Shown: in pieces, positions 18,326 through 27,304 of the stretch
Layout of the letters: every line of letters begins with the position of its first letter
How positions within the stretch are numbered: the stretch's first letter is position 1
Origin: Xylanibacter ruminicola
GTDB lineage: Bacteria; Bacteroidota; Bacteroidia; Bacteroidales; Bacteroidaceae
DNA: 64,000 nucleotides
Direction: 5' to 3'
NCBI RefSeq assembly: GCF_900142525.1
Contig: NZ_FRBD01000020.1
Span: 32,325-96,324, forward strand
The notes under the pieces: generated by a model
Seen by the model: only the letters and a program-made list of their open reading frames with translations
What the model was told of the DNA's origin: nothing
The model's database searches: none
Translations under genes and position numbers: made by a program

Positions 18326-18801
18326 TACTGCTGCTCGTATTCAGGCTTGTCGTTCGACTTGCCATACTCGTAGACATCCATCAGAGTGGTCTCGGCTACC
18401 GAGGCAACCACATAATCGATCATGGTGCCACCCATCACCTCGTCGATGTTCTTCATGGCGCCATTCATTGAGCCTGCCTGAACAAGATAGGTAACAGTAG
18501 AGCGCTTCTCCTTCTCGGTCTTCTCGTCGATAGTAATGAACTGCAGCTTGGCCTTGTACCACTTATCGGCGATGTTATCATCGGTAAAGAACACCTCCTT
18601 AAAGGCAGCCTTCTTGATATCTGCTACTTCAAATTCTCCGCTGATATATGACGACATCTCCTCGGTGATGCGAGTCTCGGCCTCGCTGAAGCTGAGTGCG
18701 TCTACTACATAATTCTCGTTTACTTTCTTCTGCAAGCCATCCTCCATTACCTTCTCGTAACGGATCTTGCATTCAAACCACATTGCTGTTCTGCTTCTCA
18801 T
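18325..18801 (-). CDS. DUF4494-like protein
   Basis: A 158-residue soluble protein of unknown function. The stretch MWFECKIRYEKVMEDGLQ and the later NYVVDALSFSEAETRI match the Bacteroidales DUF4494 family as I remember it. The ATG at 18801 overlaps the upstream stop by 4 bases (ATGA); family members often start at the MWFECK methionine (18783), so either start is possible. It lies between a pseudokinase gene and yggS in one operon. Confidence 0.8.
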   Translation of the reverse strand: MRSRTAMWFECKIRYEKVMEDGLQKKVNENYVVDALSFSEAETRITEEMSSYISGEFEVADIKKAAFKEVFFTDDNIADKWYKAKLQFITIDEKTEKEKRSTVTYLVQAGSMNGAMKNIDEVMGGTMIDYVVASVAETTLMDVYEYGKSNDKPEYEQQ

Positions 18802-20087
18802 TTCTTTTCTGTTTTATTCTTTTTTATTCCTAGATAATCTTTATCAAGCGCTTCCATCTTCTTGGTGGTAAGCTGGTCGATAATCTCGCTGGCTATGCGC
18901 TGCGACTTCTCATTGCCAAGGTTAGACGACTTAGCCAATTCGCTCTCTACCTTAGCAAGCTCCTCGGTCATAGAGCGACTGCGAGTCATGAAATCCTTCT
19001 CATTGAGGTTCATCTCCTTCTTATTATATACCTTATTGAGGATACGGTCGGCCTCCTTGGTAAACTGCTTACGGAATATCTGTTCGGCCTTGGCCTCATA
19101 CGCCTTCATCTCTCTCTCGTCGATAGTAACCGAATCCTTTGCACGCATCTGCTTGGCTACGATATTGGCGATGGTAGCCGAGTCGGCATCGGCACCCAGA
19201 CCGTAAAGGAGGTTATTATCATCAAGCAAATCATCAGGTATAGGCTCCTCAACAGGCTCTACATACTCCACATCATCAGGCTGTGGCAACATATAGAAGT
19301 AACCGCCCACGATGGCCAGCGCGATGGCGATGGCAGCAAAGCCCACCAGAGCCGTGCGGCGCATGTTCTTATAGTTAGTCAGGGCGTTATAGAACTCCTT
19401 GACCGATGCATAGCGGCGTTCGGGGTCGGCAGCTGTGGCACGCTTGATGACATAGCGCCACTCCATAGGCAGTCCGGCCGAGTGATACAACCAGTTGACG
19501 AACTTGGCCAGCGAGTAGACATCAGCACGGGCGGTAATCTCGCCACCAGCCAGCACCTCGGGGGCCACGTAATCCTCCAGTCCGTCGTAGAGCGTCTCCT
19601 GGTCGAGCTTGGCATAGAACGAGCCGTGGCACAGCAGGCGCACGCTCGAATCGTTTTTGCGGGCCAACACGTTGCAGGGTGCAAAACACACATGATAGAT
19701 GCCCTTATCGTTTAGCAACTCGGTGATTTCGGCCAGGTCGTGAATGGTCTCGATGTCGAACGACTCACGCGCGATGATAGCAGGATTCTCGTTAAGCAGC
19801 TGCTCGAAGGTGATGAAGTTGCCCACCTCTACGGCGATAGCATACACACCACCGTCGCCCTCGTTAGGCACAAAGTGCAGCTGGTGTTTGTTGGCCACCT
19901 TCTCCATGTCGGCAGCCTCGGTACGCACACAGTTGCTGAAGGCCACATGATCGGCCACCTCGTCGTGAAACTCCACAAAGTTCGAGTACTTTCCATCTAT
20001 CAACCGCTTGTAGAAGTAGCCGTATGGCAGACGTACTTTAGTGGTTTTCCTGACGTCGCGCGTTTCTAATAATTCCTCGAAATTCAT
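18798..20087 (-). CDS. Membrane-anchored Hanks-type pseudokinase with coiled-coil tail
   Basis: A 429-residue protein. Residues 1-240 resemble a Ser/Thr kinase fold, especially the C-lobe: YVAPEVLAGG (the APE motif, 173-182), ADVYSLAKFV (188-197) and DPERRYASVKEF (221-232). The catalytic loop reads HVCFAPCNVL (132-141) without the HRD aspartate, and the DFG position reads LCHGSF. No glycine-rich loop is clear, so it should be catalytically dead. One membrane helix spans about 246-266, followed by an acidic linker and a charged, probably coiled-coil tail. It heads an operon with the DUF4494-like gene and yggS. Confidence 0.75.
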   Translation of the reverse strand: MNFEELLETRDVRKTTKVRLPYGYFYKRLIDGKYSNFVEFHDEVADHVAFSNCVRTEAADMEKVANKHQLHFVPNEGDGGVYAIAVEVGNFITFEQLLNENPAIIARESFDIETIHDLAEITELLNDKGIYHVCFAPCNVLARKNDSSVRLLCHGSFYAKLDQETLYDGLEDYVAPEVLAGGEITARADVYSLAKFVNWLYHSAGLPMEWRYVIKRATAADPERRYASVKEFYNALTNYKNMRRTALVGFAAIAIALAIVGGYFYMLPQPDDVEYVEPVEEPIPDDLLDDNNLLYGLGADADSATIANIVAKQMRAKDSVTIDEREMKAYEAKAEQIFRKQFTKEADRILNKVYNKKEMNLNEKDFMTRSRSMTEELAKVESELAKSSNLGNEKSQRIASEIIDQLTTKKMEALDKDYLGIKKNKTEKK

Positions 20088-20107
20088 CGTTTGCTAAAAT
20101 TTTGGTG

Positions 20108-20115
20108 CAAAAGTA
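20108..20115 (-). promoter_or_regulatory. -7 box for the pseudokinase operon
   Basis: On the minus strand TACTTTTG, with CTTG about 21 bases further upstream. It is 20 bases before the ATG of the pseudokinase gene. Confidence 0.55.
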
Positions 20116-20157
20116 AACAAATAAATCGAAAAAAAGCAAGTTTTAAAAATAATTTAG

Positions 20158-20165
20158 TACCTTTG
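20158..20165 (+). promoter_or_regulatory. -7 box of the aminotransferase gene
   Basis: TACCTTTG followed by CACCG, about 48 bases before ATG 20214. Confidence 0.55.
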
Positions 20166-20213
20166 CACCGCAAAATGTAAAATTGTAAATAGTAAAAATA
20201 GTCAAATAGAAAG

Positions 20214-21419
20214 ATGCCTGAGATATCAGTACGCGGACTGGAGATGCCCGAGTCGCCTATCAGAAAACTCGCTCCACTAGCAGTTGCCGCCAAAAAGAGA
20301 GGTACCAAGGTGTACCACCTGAACATCGGTCAGCCGGACCTGCCAACCCCACAAGTAGGACTCGACGCCTTGAAGCAGATAGACCGTGAAATCCTGGAGT
20401 ATTCACCCTCGCAGGGCTATCAGAGCTATCGCGAGAAACTGGTAGACTATTACGCGAAGTACAATATCAACGTGACTGCCGACGATATCATTATTACCAG
20501 CGGTGGTAGTGAGGCAGTACTTTTTGCATTCCTGAGCTGCCTGAACCCAGGCGACGAGATTATCGTGCCCGAGCCAGCTTATGCTAACTATATGGCATTC
20601 GCCATCTCAGCAGGAGCCAAAATCCGTACTATTGCTACAACTATCGAGGAAGGATTCAGCCTGCCTAAGGTAGAGAAGTTCGAAGAGCTGATCAACGAGC
20701 GCACACGCGCTATTATGATATGTAACCCAAACAACCCGACGGGTTACCTGTACACTCGCCGCGAGATGAACCAGATACGCGACCTGGTAAAGAAGTACGA
20801 CCTGTATCTGTTCTCAGACGAGGTATATCGTGAGTACATCTACACAGGTTCGCCATATATCTCAGCCTGCCATCTGGAGGGTATTGAGCAGAACGTTATT
20901 CTGATTGACTCGGTATCAAAGCGTTATTCAGAGTGCGGTATCCGTATCGGCGCCCTGATTACCAAGAACCCAGAGGTACGTAAGGCCGTGATGAAATTCT
21001 GTCAGGCCCGACTTTCTCCCCCATTGATTGGACAGATAGTAGCCGAGGCATCGCTGGATGCACCAGAGGATTACTATCGCGATGTGTACGATGAGTATGT
21101 GGAGCGCCGTAAGTGCCTGATTGACGGACTGAACCGTATTCCAGGCGTTTACTCGCCAATACCAATGGGCGCCTTCTACACCGTGGCCAAGTTGCCAGTA
21201 GACGATGCAGAGAAGTTCTGCCGCTGGTGCCTCTCGGAGTTTGAGTACGAGGGCGAGACAGTAATGATGGCTCCTGCTGCCGGATTCTACACCACCCCTG
21301 GTGCGGGTATCAATCAGGTTCGTATAGCCTACGTGCTGAAGAAGAAAGATCTGGAGCGCGCGCTAGTAGTGCTGCGCAAGGCACTTGAAGCATATCCAGG
21401 AAGAGTGGACGAAGAGTAA
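20214..21419 (+). CDS. Class I/II PLP-dependent aminotransferase
   Basis: A 401-residue fold-type I aminotransferase. The PLP lysine is in SVSKRYSECGIRIG. Other conserved points are NIGQPDLPTP, YANYMAF, CNPNNPTGYLYT, and SDEVYREYIY with the PLP-contacting Asp and Tyr. It belongs to the aspartate/aromatic aminotransferase-like group; the exact amino acid cannot be told from sequence alone. It is followed by a permease gene whose TTG start lies 14 bases after the stop. Confidence 0.9.
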   Translation: MPEISVRGLEMPESPIRKLAPLAVAAKKRGTKVYHLNIGQPDLPTPQVGLDALKQIDREILEYSPSQGYQSYREKLVDYYAKYNINVTADDIIITSGGSEAVLFAFLSCLNPGDEIIVPEPAYANYMAFAISAGAKIRTIATTIEEGFSLPKVEKFEELINERTRAIMICNPNNPTGYLYTRREMNQIRDLVKKYDLYLFSDEVYREYIYTGSPYISACHLEGIEQNVILIDSVSKRYSECGIRIGALITKNPEVRKAVMKFCQARLSPPLIGQIVAEASLDAPEDYYRDVYDEYVERRKCLIDGLNRIPGVYSPIPMGAFYTVAKLPVDDAEKFCRWCLSEFEYEGETVMMAPAAGFYTTPGAGINQVRIAYVLKKKDLERALVVLRKALEAYPGRVDEE

Positions 21420-21439
21420 TTGATAATTGACAATTGAAC
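21419..21439 (+). repeat. Three-copy ATTGAYA heptamer at a gene junction
   Basis: ATTGATA, ATTGACA, ATTGAAC in tandem. The last base of the aminotransferase stop and the TTG start of the permease both fall in this repeat. Confidence 0.6.
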
Positions 21440-22681
21440 TTTCCTCTATACATAGCTAAGAAGATATATAGTGATCAGGGCGACAAACGAAAAGTGAGTC
21501 GCCCAGCTATTCGTATAGCTACTATCGGAGTGGCTATCGGTCTGGCTGTGATGATAGTAACAGTTAGCGTGGTGTTGGGATTCAAGCACACCATCCGCGA
21601 TAAGGTTGTGGGATTTGGCAGTCATATACAAGTACACAACATTCTGAACTATAATGGTGGCGACCCTCACCCCATCTGCGCCAACGATAGTCTGATGAAG
21701 GTTATCAGCCATTTGGATGGTGTAGCCCATGCCGAGCGCTTCAGTATGACACAGGGAATACTGAAAACAGACGAAGACTTTCTGGGCGTGGCATTTAAAG
21801 GTATCGCAGCCGAATACGACACCACCTTTCTGAGCCAACACATCACCGAAGGTTCGATACCACAGTTCAGCGACTCAGCTAGTCACTACAAGTTGTTGAT
21901 ATCGAAAATGATAGCCGACAAGTTGCGACTGAAAGCCGGCGACAAGCTGTACGGCTACTTTATAGATAACGAAGATGTAAGAACCCGTAAGTTCACCATC
22001 AGCGGCATATATCAGACCAACATGACACGCTTTGACGAGACATTGTGTTTTACCGACCTGTATACCGCTAACAAGCTGAACGGTTGGACTGAGAACCAAG
22101 CCACAGGCATAGAGGTACTGGTAAAAGACTTTAAGCACCTGGACGCTACAGCCAACGTGTTTATCGACAACGTGAACCGCACAAGCGACGAACAAGGCAA
22201 CGCGCTAACTACAGAGACCATCTACGAACTATACCCACAGGTATTCTCGTGGCTGGAACTGCTCGACATCAACGTGTGGATTATCCTGGCTCTGATGGTA
22301 TGTGTGGCTGGATTCACCATGATTAGCGGACTGCTGATTATCATACTTGAGCGAACCCAGATGATAGGTATATTGAAAGCTCTGGGCGCCAGAAACAAAA
22401 CGGTTCGCCACACATTCCTTTGGTTCTCGGTATTCATCATCAGCCAAGGATTGTTCTGGGGCAACATAGTAGGTATTGGCATTGTTCTACTCCAACAGTA
22501 TACAGGACTGATAGCACTCGACCCGCAGACATACTATGTGAGTGAGGCACCAATGGAACTGAATCTGCCACTCATAGCAATGATAAACGTAGCCACACTT
22601 TTGATATGTGTTTTCGTTTTAATTGCACCAAGTTACTTGATTTCGCATATCCACCCTGCGAAATCGATGAGATACGAGTAA
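21434..22681 (+). CDS. LolC/LolE-type ABC transporter permease
   Basis: A 415-residue FtsX-superfamily membrane protein with one helix near residues 25-48, a large periplasmic domain, and three C-terminal helices. In the LolCDE lipoprotein-release system such permeases work with the LolD ATPase, which is not adjacent here. The start is TTG at 21434, giving MNFPLYIAKKIY, the usual beginning of this family in Bacteroidales as I recall it. No ATG in frame is better placed. It shares a transcript with the upstream aminotransferase gene, most likely. Confidence 0.85.
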   Translation: MNFPLYIAKKIYSDQGDKRKVSRPAIRIATIGVAIGLAVMIVTVSVVLGFKHTIRDKVVGFGSHIQVHNILNYNGGDPHPICANDSLMKVISHLDGVAHAERFSMTQGILKTDEDFLGVAFKGIAAEYDTTFLSQHITEGSIPQFSDSASHYKLLISKMIADKLRLKAGDKLYGYFIDNEDVRTRKFTISGIYQTNMTRFDETLCFTDLYTANKLNGWTENQATGIEVLVKDFKHLDATANVFIDNVNRTSDEQGNALTTETIYELYPQVFSWLELLDINVWIILALMVCVAGFTMISGLLIIILERTQMIGILKALGARNKTVRHTFLWFSVFIISQGLFWGNIVGIGIVLLQQYTGLIALDPQTYYVSEAPMELNLPLIAMINVATLLICVFVLIAPSYLISHIHPAKSMRYE

Positions 22682-22706
22682 TTTTTTAAAAAATTGCACA
22701 AAAACA

Positions 22707-22738
22707 TTTGGTAGTGTGCAAAAAATGCATTACCTTTG
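22707..22738 (+). promoter_or_regulatory. Promoter of the AMP-ligase pair (TTTG-N20-TACCTTTG)
   Basis: TTTG at 22707-22710 and TACCTTTG at 22731-22738 with 20 bases between, a textbook Bacteroidetes promoter. It places the start of the first ligase at ATG 22768. Confidence 0.75.
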
Positions 22739-22767
22739 CACAAAATTTCAAAATTTGTGCAGTTTTA

Positions 22768-24426
22768 ATGGAACAATTTAGCAGTTTTAATGCTTTAATA
22801 CAGAAAGCCATAGTGAACAACTGGGACCAGGATGCCCTTACTGATTATCAGGGCATTACGCTCCAGTATCACGATGTTGCACGCAAAATCGAAAAAATCC
22901 ATATATTATTTGAAAACAGCGGTGTAATAAAAGGAGATAAGATTGCCATCTGCGGTCGTAATTCAGCCCATTGGGCAGTAACATTCCTGGCTACACTTAC
23001 CTATGGTGCCGTAGCTGTGCCTATTCTACACGAGTTTAATGGTGAGCAGATTCAGAATATTGTGAATCACTCAGGCTCCAAACTCTTGTTTATCGGAGAT
23101 TTTGCGGTTAAGACAATCGATCCTGAAGCGATGCCATCACTTGAGGCTATTATCAATCTGCCCGACTTCTCGCTGTTTGTTTCAAGATCGGAAAAGATTA
23201 CATACGCGCGCGAACATCTTAATATGATGTTTGGCAGCAAATATCCCAAGGCATTCAGGGCAGAGCATGTTAAGTATCATGAAGACTCGGCTGAAGAATT
23301 GTCGATGATTAACTACACCAGCGGAACTACCGGATTCTCAAAGGGAGTAATGTTACCCTACCGCACCATCTGGAGCAACGTGGAGTTTTGTTTGCGCATA
23401 CTTGGTCGCAACGTAAAGGCCGGCGACAACATGCTTAGCATTCTGCCTATGGCTCACATGTACGGAATGGCGGTAGAATTCCTTTTCGGATTCTGCAATG
23501 GATGCCATCTGTTCTTCCTGACCCGTCTGCCGAGTCCGGCCATCATAGCCGAGGCGTTTGCTACAGTAAAGCCATCAGTCATCATTACTGTTCCGTTGAT
23601 TATTGAGAAGATTATACGTAAAAAAGTATTCCCAAAGATTCAGGATAATCGCATGCGCCTGCTGCTGGCTATGCCTATAGTTAGCAAGAAGGTAAAGACA
23701 CGCATCTGCAATGAGGTTTACAAAGCCTTTGGCGGCAACCTTTATGAAATTATCGTGGGCGGTGCCCCTCTCTCGAAAGAGGTTGAGGAGTTCCTGTTAT
23801 CAATCGGATTCCCAATAACCGTTGGCTATGGCACTACAGAGTGCGCTCCGCTGATTTCGTTCAGCGACTATCACGACTTTGCTGCCGGATCATGCGGAAC
23901 ACCAGTTGACCGCATGGAGGTAAAGATTCTGAGCCCAGACCCACAGAATATTGCAGGCGAGATTGTGGCCAAAGGTACAAATGTAATGACAGGATATTAC
24001 ATGAACGAAGAGGCTACCCGCGAAGTGCTGGACGCAGATGGATGGTATCATACTGGCGATTTGGCAACAATGTCGGCCGACGGACATATTTTTATCCGTG
24101 GACGCTTGAAGAATATGCTACTGGGAGCTAACGGACAGAACGTATATCCAGAGGAAATAGAAGACAAGCTTAACACGATGGCAATGGTGTCAGAAAGTCT
24201 GGTGATCCAGCGTGGCGACAAGCTGGTGGCTCTGGTACACCCCGATAAGGACGAGGTGGTTAGCTTTACCCGCGAGGAACTGGAGAATATCATGGAGCAG
24301 AACCGTCAGGAATTGAATAACATCCTGCCCGCATATAGTCGTATCTCGGCAATTGAACTCCAAGACGAGGAATTTGCCAAGACACCAAAGAAGAGTATCA
24401 AACGCTACCTATATAAGAATAACTAA
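22768..24426 (+). CDS. AMP-binding long-chain fatty acid-CoA ligase-like enzyme, paralogue 1
   Basis: A 552-residue ANL-superfamily adenylating enzyme. Core motifs are MINYTSGTTGFSKGVMLPY (P-loop), VGYGTTECAPL, DGWYHTGDLATM and RGRLKNMLLGANGQNVYPEEIE. The C-terminal catalytic lysine region is KTPKKSIKRYLY. Such enzymes activate a carboxylate with ATP and load it onto CoA or another carrier; the substrate cannot be told. ATG 22768 is preferred over an upstream GTG at 22708 because the promoter lies between them. The next gene, 6 bases on, is a close paralogue. Confidence 0.9.
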   Translation: MEQFSSFNALIQKAIVNNWDQDALTDYQGITLQYHDVARKIEKIHILFENSGVIKGDKIAICGRNSAHWAVTFLATLTYGAVAVPILHEFNGEQIQNIVNHSGSKLLFIGDFAVKTIDPEAMPSLEAIINLPDFSLFVSRSEKITYAREHLNMMFGSKYPKAFRAEHVKYHEDSAEELSMINYTSGTTGFSKGVMLPYRTIWSNVEFCLRILGRNVKAGDNMLSILPMAHMYGMAVEFLFGFCNGCHLFFLTRLPSPAIIAEAFATVKPSVIITVPLIIEKIIRKKVFPKIQDNRMRLLLAMPIVSKKVKTRICNEVYKAFGGNLYEIIVGGAPLSKEVEEFLLSIGFPITVGYGTTECAPLISFSDYHDFAAGSCGTPVDRMEVKILSPDPQNIAGEIVAKGTNVMTGYYMNEEATREVLDADGWYHTGDLATMSADGHIFIRGRLKNMLLGANGQNVYPEEIEDKLNTMAMVSESLVIQRGDKLVALVHPDKDEVVSFTREELENIMEQNRQELNNILPAYSRISAIELQDEEFAKTPKKSIKRYLYKNN

Positions 24427-24432
24427 TAGCAT

Positions 24433-26094
24433 ATGGAACATATACCTAGTTTTAACGCTCTGATACAGAAAAGTATCATCGACAATTGGGATCGCGATGC
24501 CCTTACAGATTTTAAGGGACAGACGCTACAGTTTCATGACGTAGCCAGAAAAATCGAAAAGTTACACATACTTTTCGAAAACAGCGGAATACAGAAGGGC
24601 GACAAGATCGCCCTCTGCGGACGAAACTCATCACAATGGGCTGTGGCTTTCCTTGCCACACTTACCTATGGTGCTATTGCCGTGCCCATTCTGCACGAGT
24701 TTAACGCCGAACAGGTACACAACATCGTCAACCACTCAGAAGCACGACTGCTCTTTGTGGGCGACCATGTGGCTACAATTATCGATCCCCAGGCTATGCC
24801 TACACTTGAGGGTATCATTAACAACCCCGACTACTCGCTGATGCTGTCAAGAACCGACAAGCTGACTTATGCACGCGAGCATCTGAACGAGCTATACGGA
24901 AAGAAATTTCCCAAGTATTTCCGTAAGGAACATGTTAGCTACTACATAGAGCAGAGTCCTGAGGAACTGGCTGTTATCAACTACACTAGCGGCACAACAG
25001 GATTCTCAAAGGGTGTGATGCTACCCTACCGCGCTCTTTGGTCGAACTACGACTTTGCCATCAGCGTACTGGGTAACATCATTAAGGCAGGCGACAAGGT
25101 GATATCAATGTTGCCAATGGCCCACATGTACGGAATGGCATTCGAGTTTATATTCGAATTCCTGCACGGTTGTCATGTGTACTACCTGAATCGCGTTCCA
25201 TCGCCAGCCATCATTGCTCAGGCACTTCAGGAAGTTAAACCAAAAATCGTGATTGCCGTACCTCTGATTATCGAGAAGATTATCCGCAAGAAGGTTTTCC
25301 CAAAGATACAGAACAACCGTATGCGTCTGTTGCTACAGATGCCAGTCATCTCAAAGAAGGTTCGAGAGATGATTTGTCAGGAAGTACTGAAGGCTTTTGG
25401 TGGAAACATGTACGAGGTCATCATCGGCGGTGCAGCCCTGAACCAGGAGGTAGAACATTTCCTGAAGCGCATAGACTTCCCATATACCGTGGGCTATGGC
25501 GCCACAGAGTGTGCACCCATCATCTGCTATCGCGATTATAAGACCTTTGCTCCAGGCTCTTGCGGATGCGCAGCCCTGCATCAGGAGGTAAAGATTGTAT
25601 CGCCTGACCCAAGACGTATTCCTGGTGAGATTCTAACCAAAGGACCAAATGTGATGCTGGGTTACTACAAGAACCCTGAAGCTACTGCTGAGACTATTGA
25701 CCGCGACGGATGGTATCACACAGGCGACCTTGGAACAATGGATGCCGATGGAAACGTGTTTATCAACGGACGTTCGAAGAACATGCTGCTTGGTCCTAAC
25801 GGACAGAACATCTATCCTGAGGAGATTGAGGACAAGCTGAACTCGATGACTATGGTTGTAGAGAGCATCGTTGTACAACGCGACAACAAGCTCGTAGCTT
25901 TGGTACATCCCGATATGGACGAAGCCAACAACATGGGATTCTCGGAAGAAGATCTGAAGAATATCATGGAGCAGAACCGCAATGGTCTTAACGAGATTCT
26001 TCCAGCTTACGAAAAGATATCAGAGATAGAAATACACGAAGAAGAGTTTGAAAAGACGCCAAAGAAGAGTATCAAACGCTATCTTTACAAATAA
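24433..26094 (+). CDS. AMP-binding long-chain fatty acid-CoA ligase-like enzyme, paralogue 2
   Basis: A 553-residue copy of the preceding enzyme with the same motifs (VINYTSGTTGFSKGVMLPY, VGYGATECAPI, DGWYHTGDLGTM, KKSIKRYLYK). The two align without gaps over most of their length, so they arose by tandem duplication. They differ most at residues around the putative substrate pocket and in the ~25 residues before the last motif. A strong terminator follows, so the pair forms a two-gene operon. Confidence 0.9.
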   Translation: MEHIPSFNALIQKSIIDNWDRDALTDFKGQTLQFHDVARKIEKLHILFENSGIQKGDKIALCGRNSSQWAVAFLATLTYGAIAVPILHEFNAEQVHNIVNHSEARLLFVGDHVATIIDPQAMPTLEGIINNPDYSLMLSRTDKLTYAREHLNELYGKKFPKYFRKEHVSYYIEQSPEELAVINYTSGTTGFSKGVMLPYRALWSNYDFAISVLGNIIKAGDKVISMLPMAHMYGMAFEFIFEFLHGCHVYYLNRVPSPAIIAQALQEVKPKIVIAVPLIIEKIIRKKVFPKIQNNRMRLLLQMPVISKKVREMICQEVLKAFGGNMYEVIIGGAALNQEVEHFLKRIDFPYTVGYGATECAPIICYRDYKTFAPGSCGCAALHQEVKIVSPDPRRIPGEILTKGPNVMLGYYKNPEATAETIDRDGWYHTGDLGTMDADGNVFINGRSKNMLLGPNGQNIYPEEIEDKLNSMTMVVESIVVQRDNKLVALVHPDMDEANNMGFSEEDLKNIMEQNRNGLNEILPAYEKISEIEIHEEEFEKTPKKSIKRYLYK

Positions 26095-26106
26095 GAACAA
26101 AAAGAA

Positions 26107-26137
26107 AGCCTCTCGATAAATCGGGAGGCTATTATTT
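26107..26137. terminator. Terminator after the ligase pair
   Basis: A stem AGCCTCTCGAT / TCGGGAGGCT (loop AAA, one wobble) at 26107-26130 is followed by a T run. It lies between convergent genes. Confidence 0.85.
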
Positions 26138-26139
26138 TT

Positions 26140-27303
26140 TTACTCGTACCAGTAATAATACCAATAGGTACCAAAGTATTCTTCTTCTACTTTACCCTTC
26201 TGCTCCATCTTATTTGGATACTTGTTTCTAAGATCGCGGAAGTTATCGTAGTCCTCATCCATGACTGTATTGTGATACACCGTAACGGGTTTTGAACGCA
26301 GATGGGTATAGAGCACCATAGCCTCACTATAATGCTTTGGCAGACTGTCGTTCATGGGATAATACTTTTTCACCTCTCGGGCAAAAGTATCAATCTCTTT
26401 ATCAATCAGATAACCTGAAAGCAGATAATCGGTCACAACCTTACGTGGCACAGAATCCTTACGCTGAACCAACTTTAGATAGTGCATAGGTTCCATCTTA
26501 TGGGCAGGAATAGCACCAATGAACTTATACATACGCTCGGCGGGATATAATAATAACGGACAGATACTATCGTTTGTAGGCAGGATGGTTTTACTGGTAC
26601 CACAAACCTTATACTCAAAAAGTTTCTCGCCAAGGGCATCCTTACGAGCCAGAGCTTGCATACGTAACATGACAAGAGTTTCATCGCACTCAAGCGATTC
26701 TTTACCTGCAGACAAAGCCCCATCATAATCTCCGTCAAGCAAACAACGCTCTGCCCTCATCCGATAATGGAACACAGCATTGGTATTAGCAATGCCAGCA
26801 GTAGTCATCATCATAAAAACCATGATGAGCAGATTAACCCACATGGAACGTGAGAGAATATTGGGATTAGGATCGTCATCAAGTTCCTGAAGCTTGGTTG
26901 CCACATACGATACACCACCCCAAACGATGAGGAGGATAACAGCTAGCCAACCAGGGAAATCATGGGTGATGCCCCCCTCAGGATCGGGTGTGATATTAGT
27001 AAGCATACCCAGAAACAGCATGGAAGGAAAGAAAGTGAGGGCGTAGAAACTTTTATTAAGTCTGGATATCTTATGTACCAGATTCTGCAGGATTAAGAGC
27101 ACAACGGTTATCACAACAGCACCAGCAAGACGATTGTAATGGGTAAGACCATGACTCAACACATGCTGCGCCATAGTTAACAAATCGCGCTGGAAGTAAT
27201 ACGTCCAACACCAAGAGAAGAGTACAAAAACGATAGCGCACACGACACGGATGGTCATTGCGCTATCATTTTGTTGCTTTTTACGATAATTTCTATAAGC
27301 CAT
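26140..27303 (-). CDS. Membrane protein with C-terminal helical-repeat region, unknown function
   Basis: A 387-residue protein. The first ~180 residues hold about five hydrophobic helices. The rest is soluble and starts with a TPR-like stretch (RMRAERCLLDGDYDGALSAGKESLECD). The extreme C-terminus is rich in Tyr and Trp (YFGTYWYYYWYE). I do not recognise it with certainty; it resembles Bacteroidales membrane proteins of the DUF6057 type. It starts 1 base after glgB, so it belongs to the glgB operon. Confidence 0.65.
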   Translation of the reverse strand: MAYRNYRKKQQNDSAMTIRVVCAIVFVLFSWCWTYYFQRDLLTMAQHVLSHGLTHYNRLAGAVVITVVLLILQNLVHKISRLNKSFYALTFFPSMLFLGMLTNITPDPEGGITHDFPGWLAVILLIVWGGVSYVATKLQELDDDPNPNILSRSMWVNLLIMVFMMMTTAGIANTNAVFHYRMRAERCLLDGDYDGALSAGKESLECDETLVMLRMQALARKDALGEKLFEYKVCGTSKTILPTNDSICPLLLYPAERMYKFIGAIPAHKMEPMHYLKLVQRKDSVPRKVVTDYLLSGYLIDKEIDTFAREVKKYYPMNDSLPKHYSEAMVLYTHLRSKPVTVYHNTVMDEDYDNFRDLRNKYPNKMEQKGKVEEEYFGTYWYYYWYE

Positions 27304-27304
27304 T

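Noticed and set aside
22708..22767. GTG 22708 as the start of the first AMP ligase
   Set aside because: The -7 box lies between it and ATG 22768, and the paralogue starts at the equivalent of ATG 22768.
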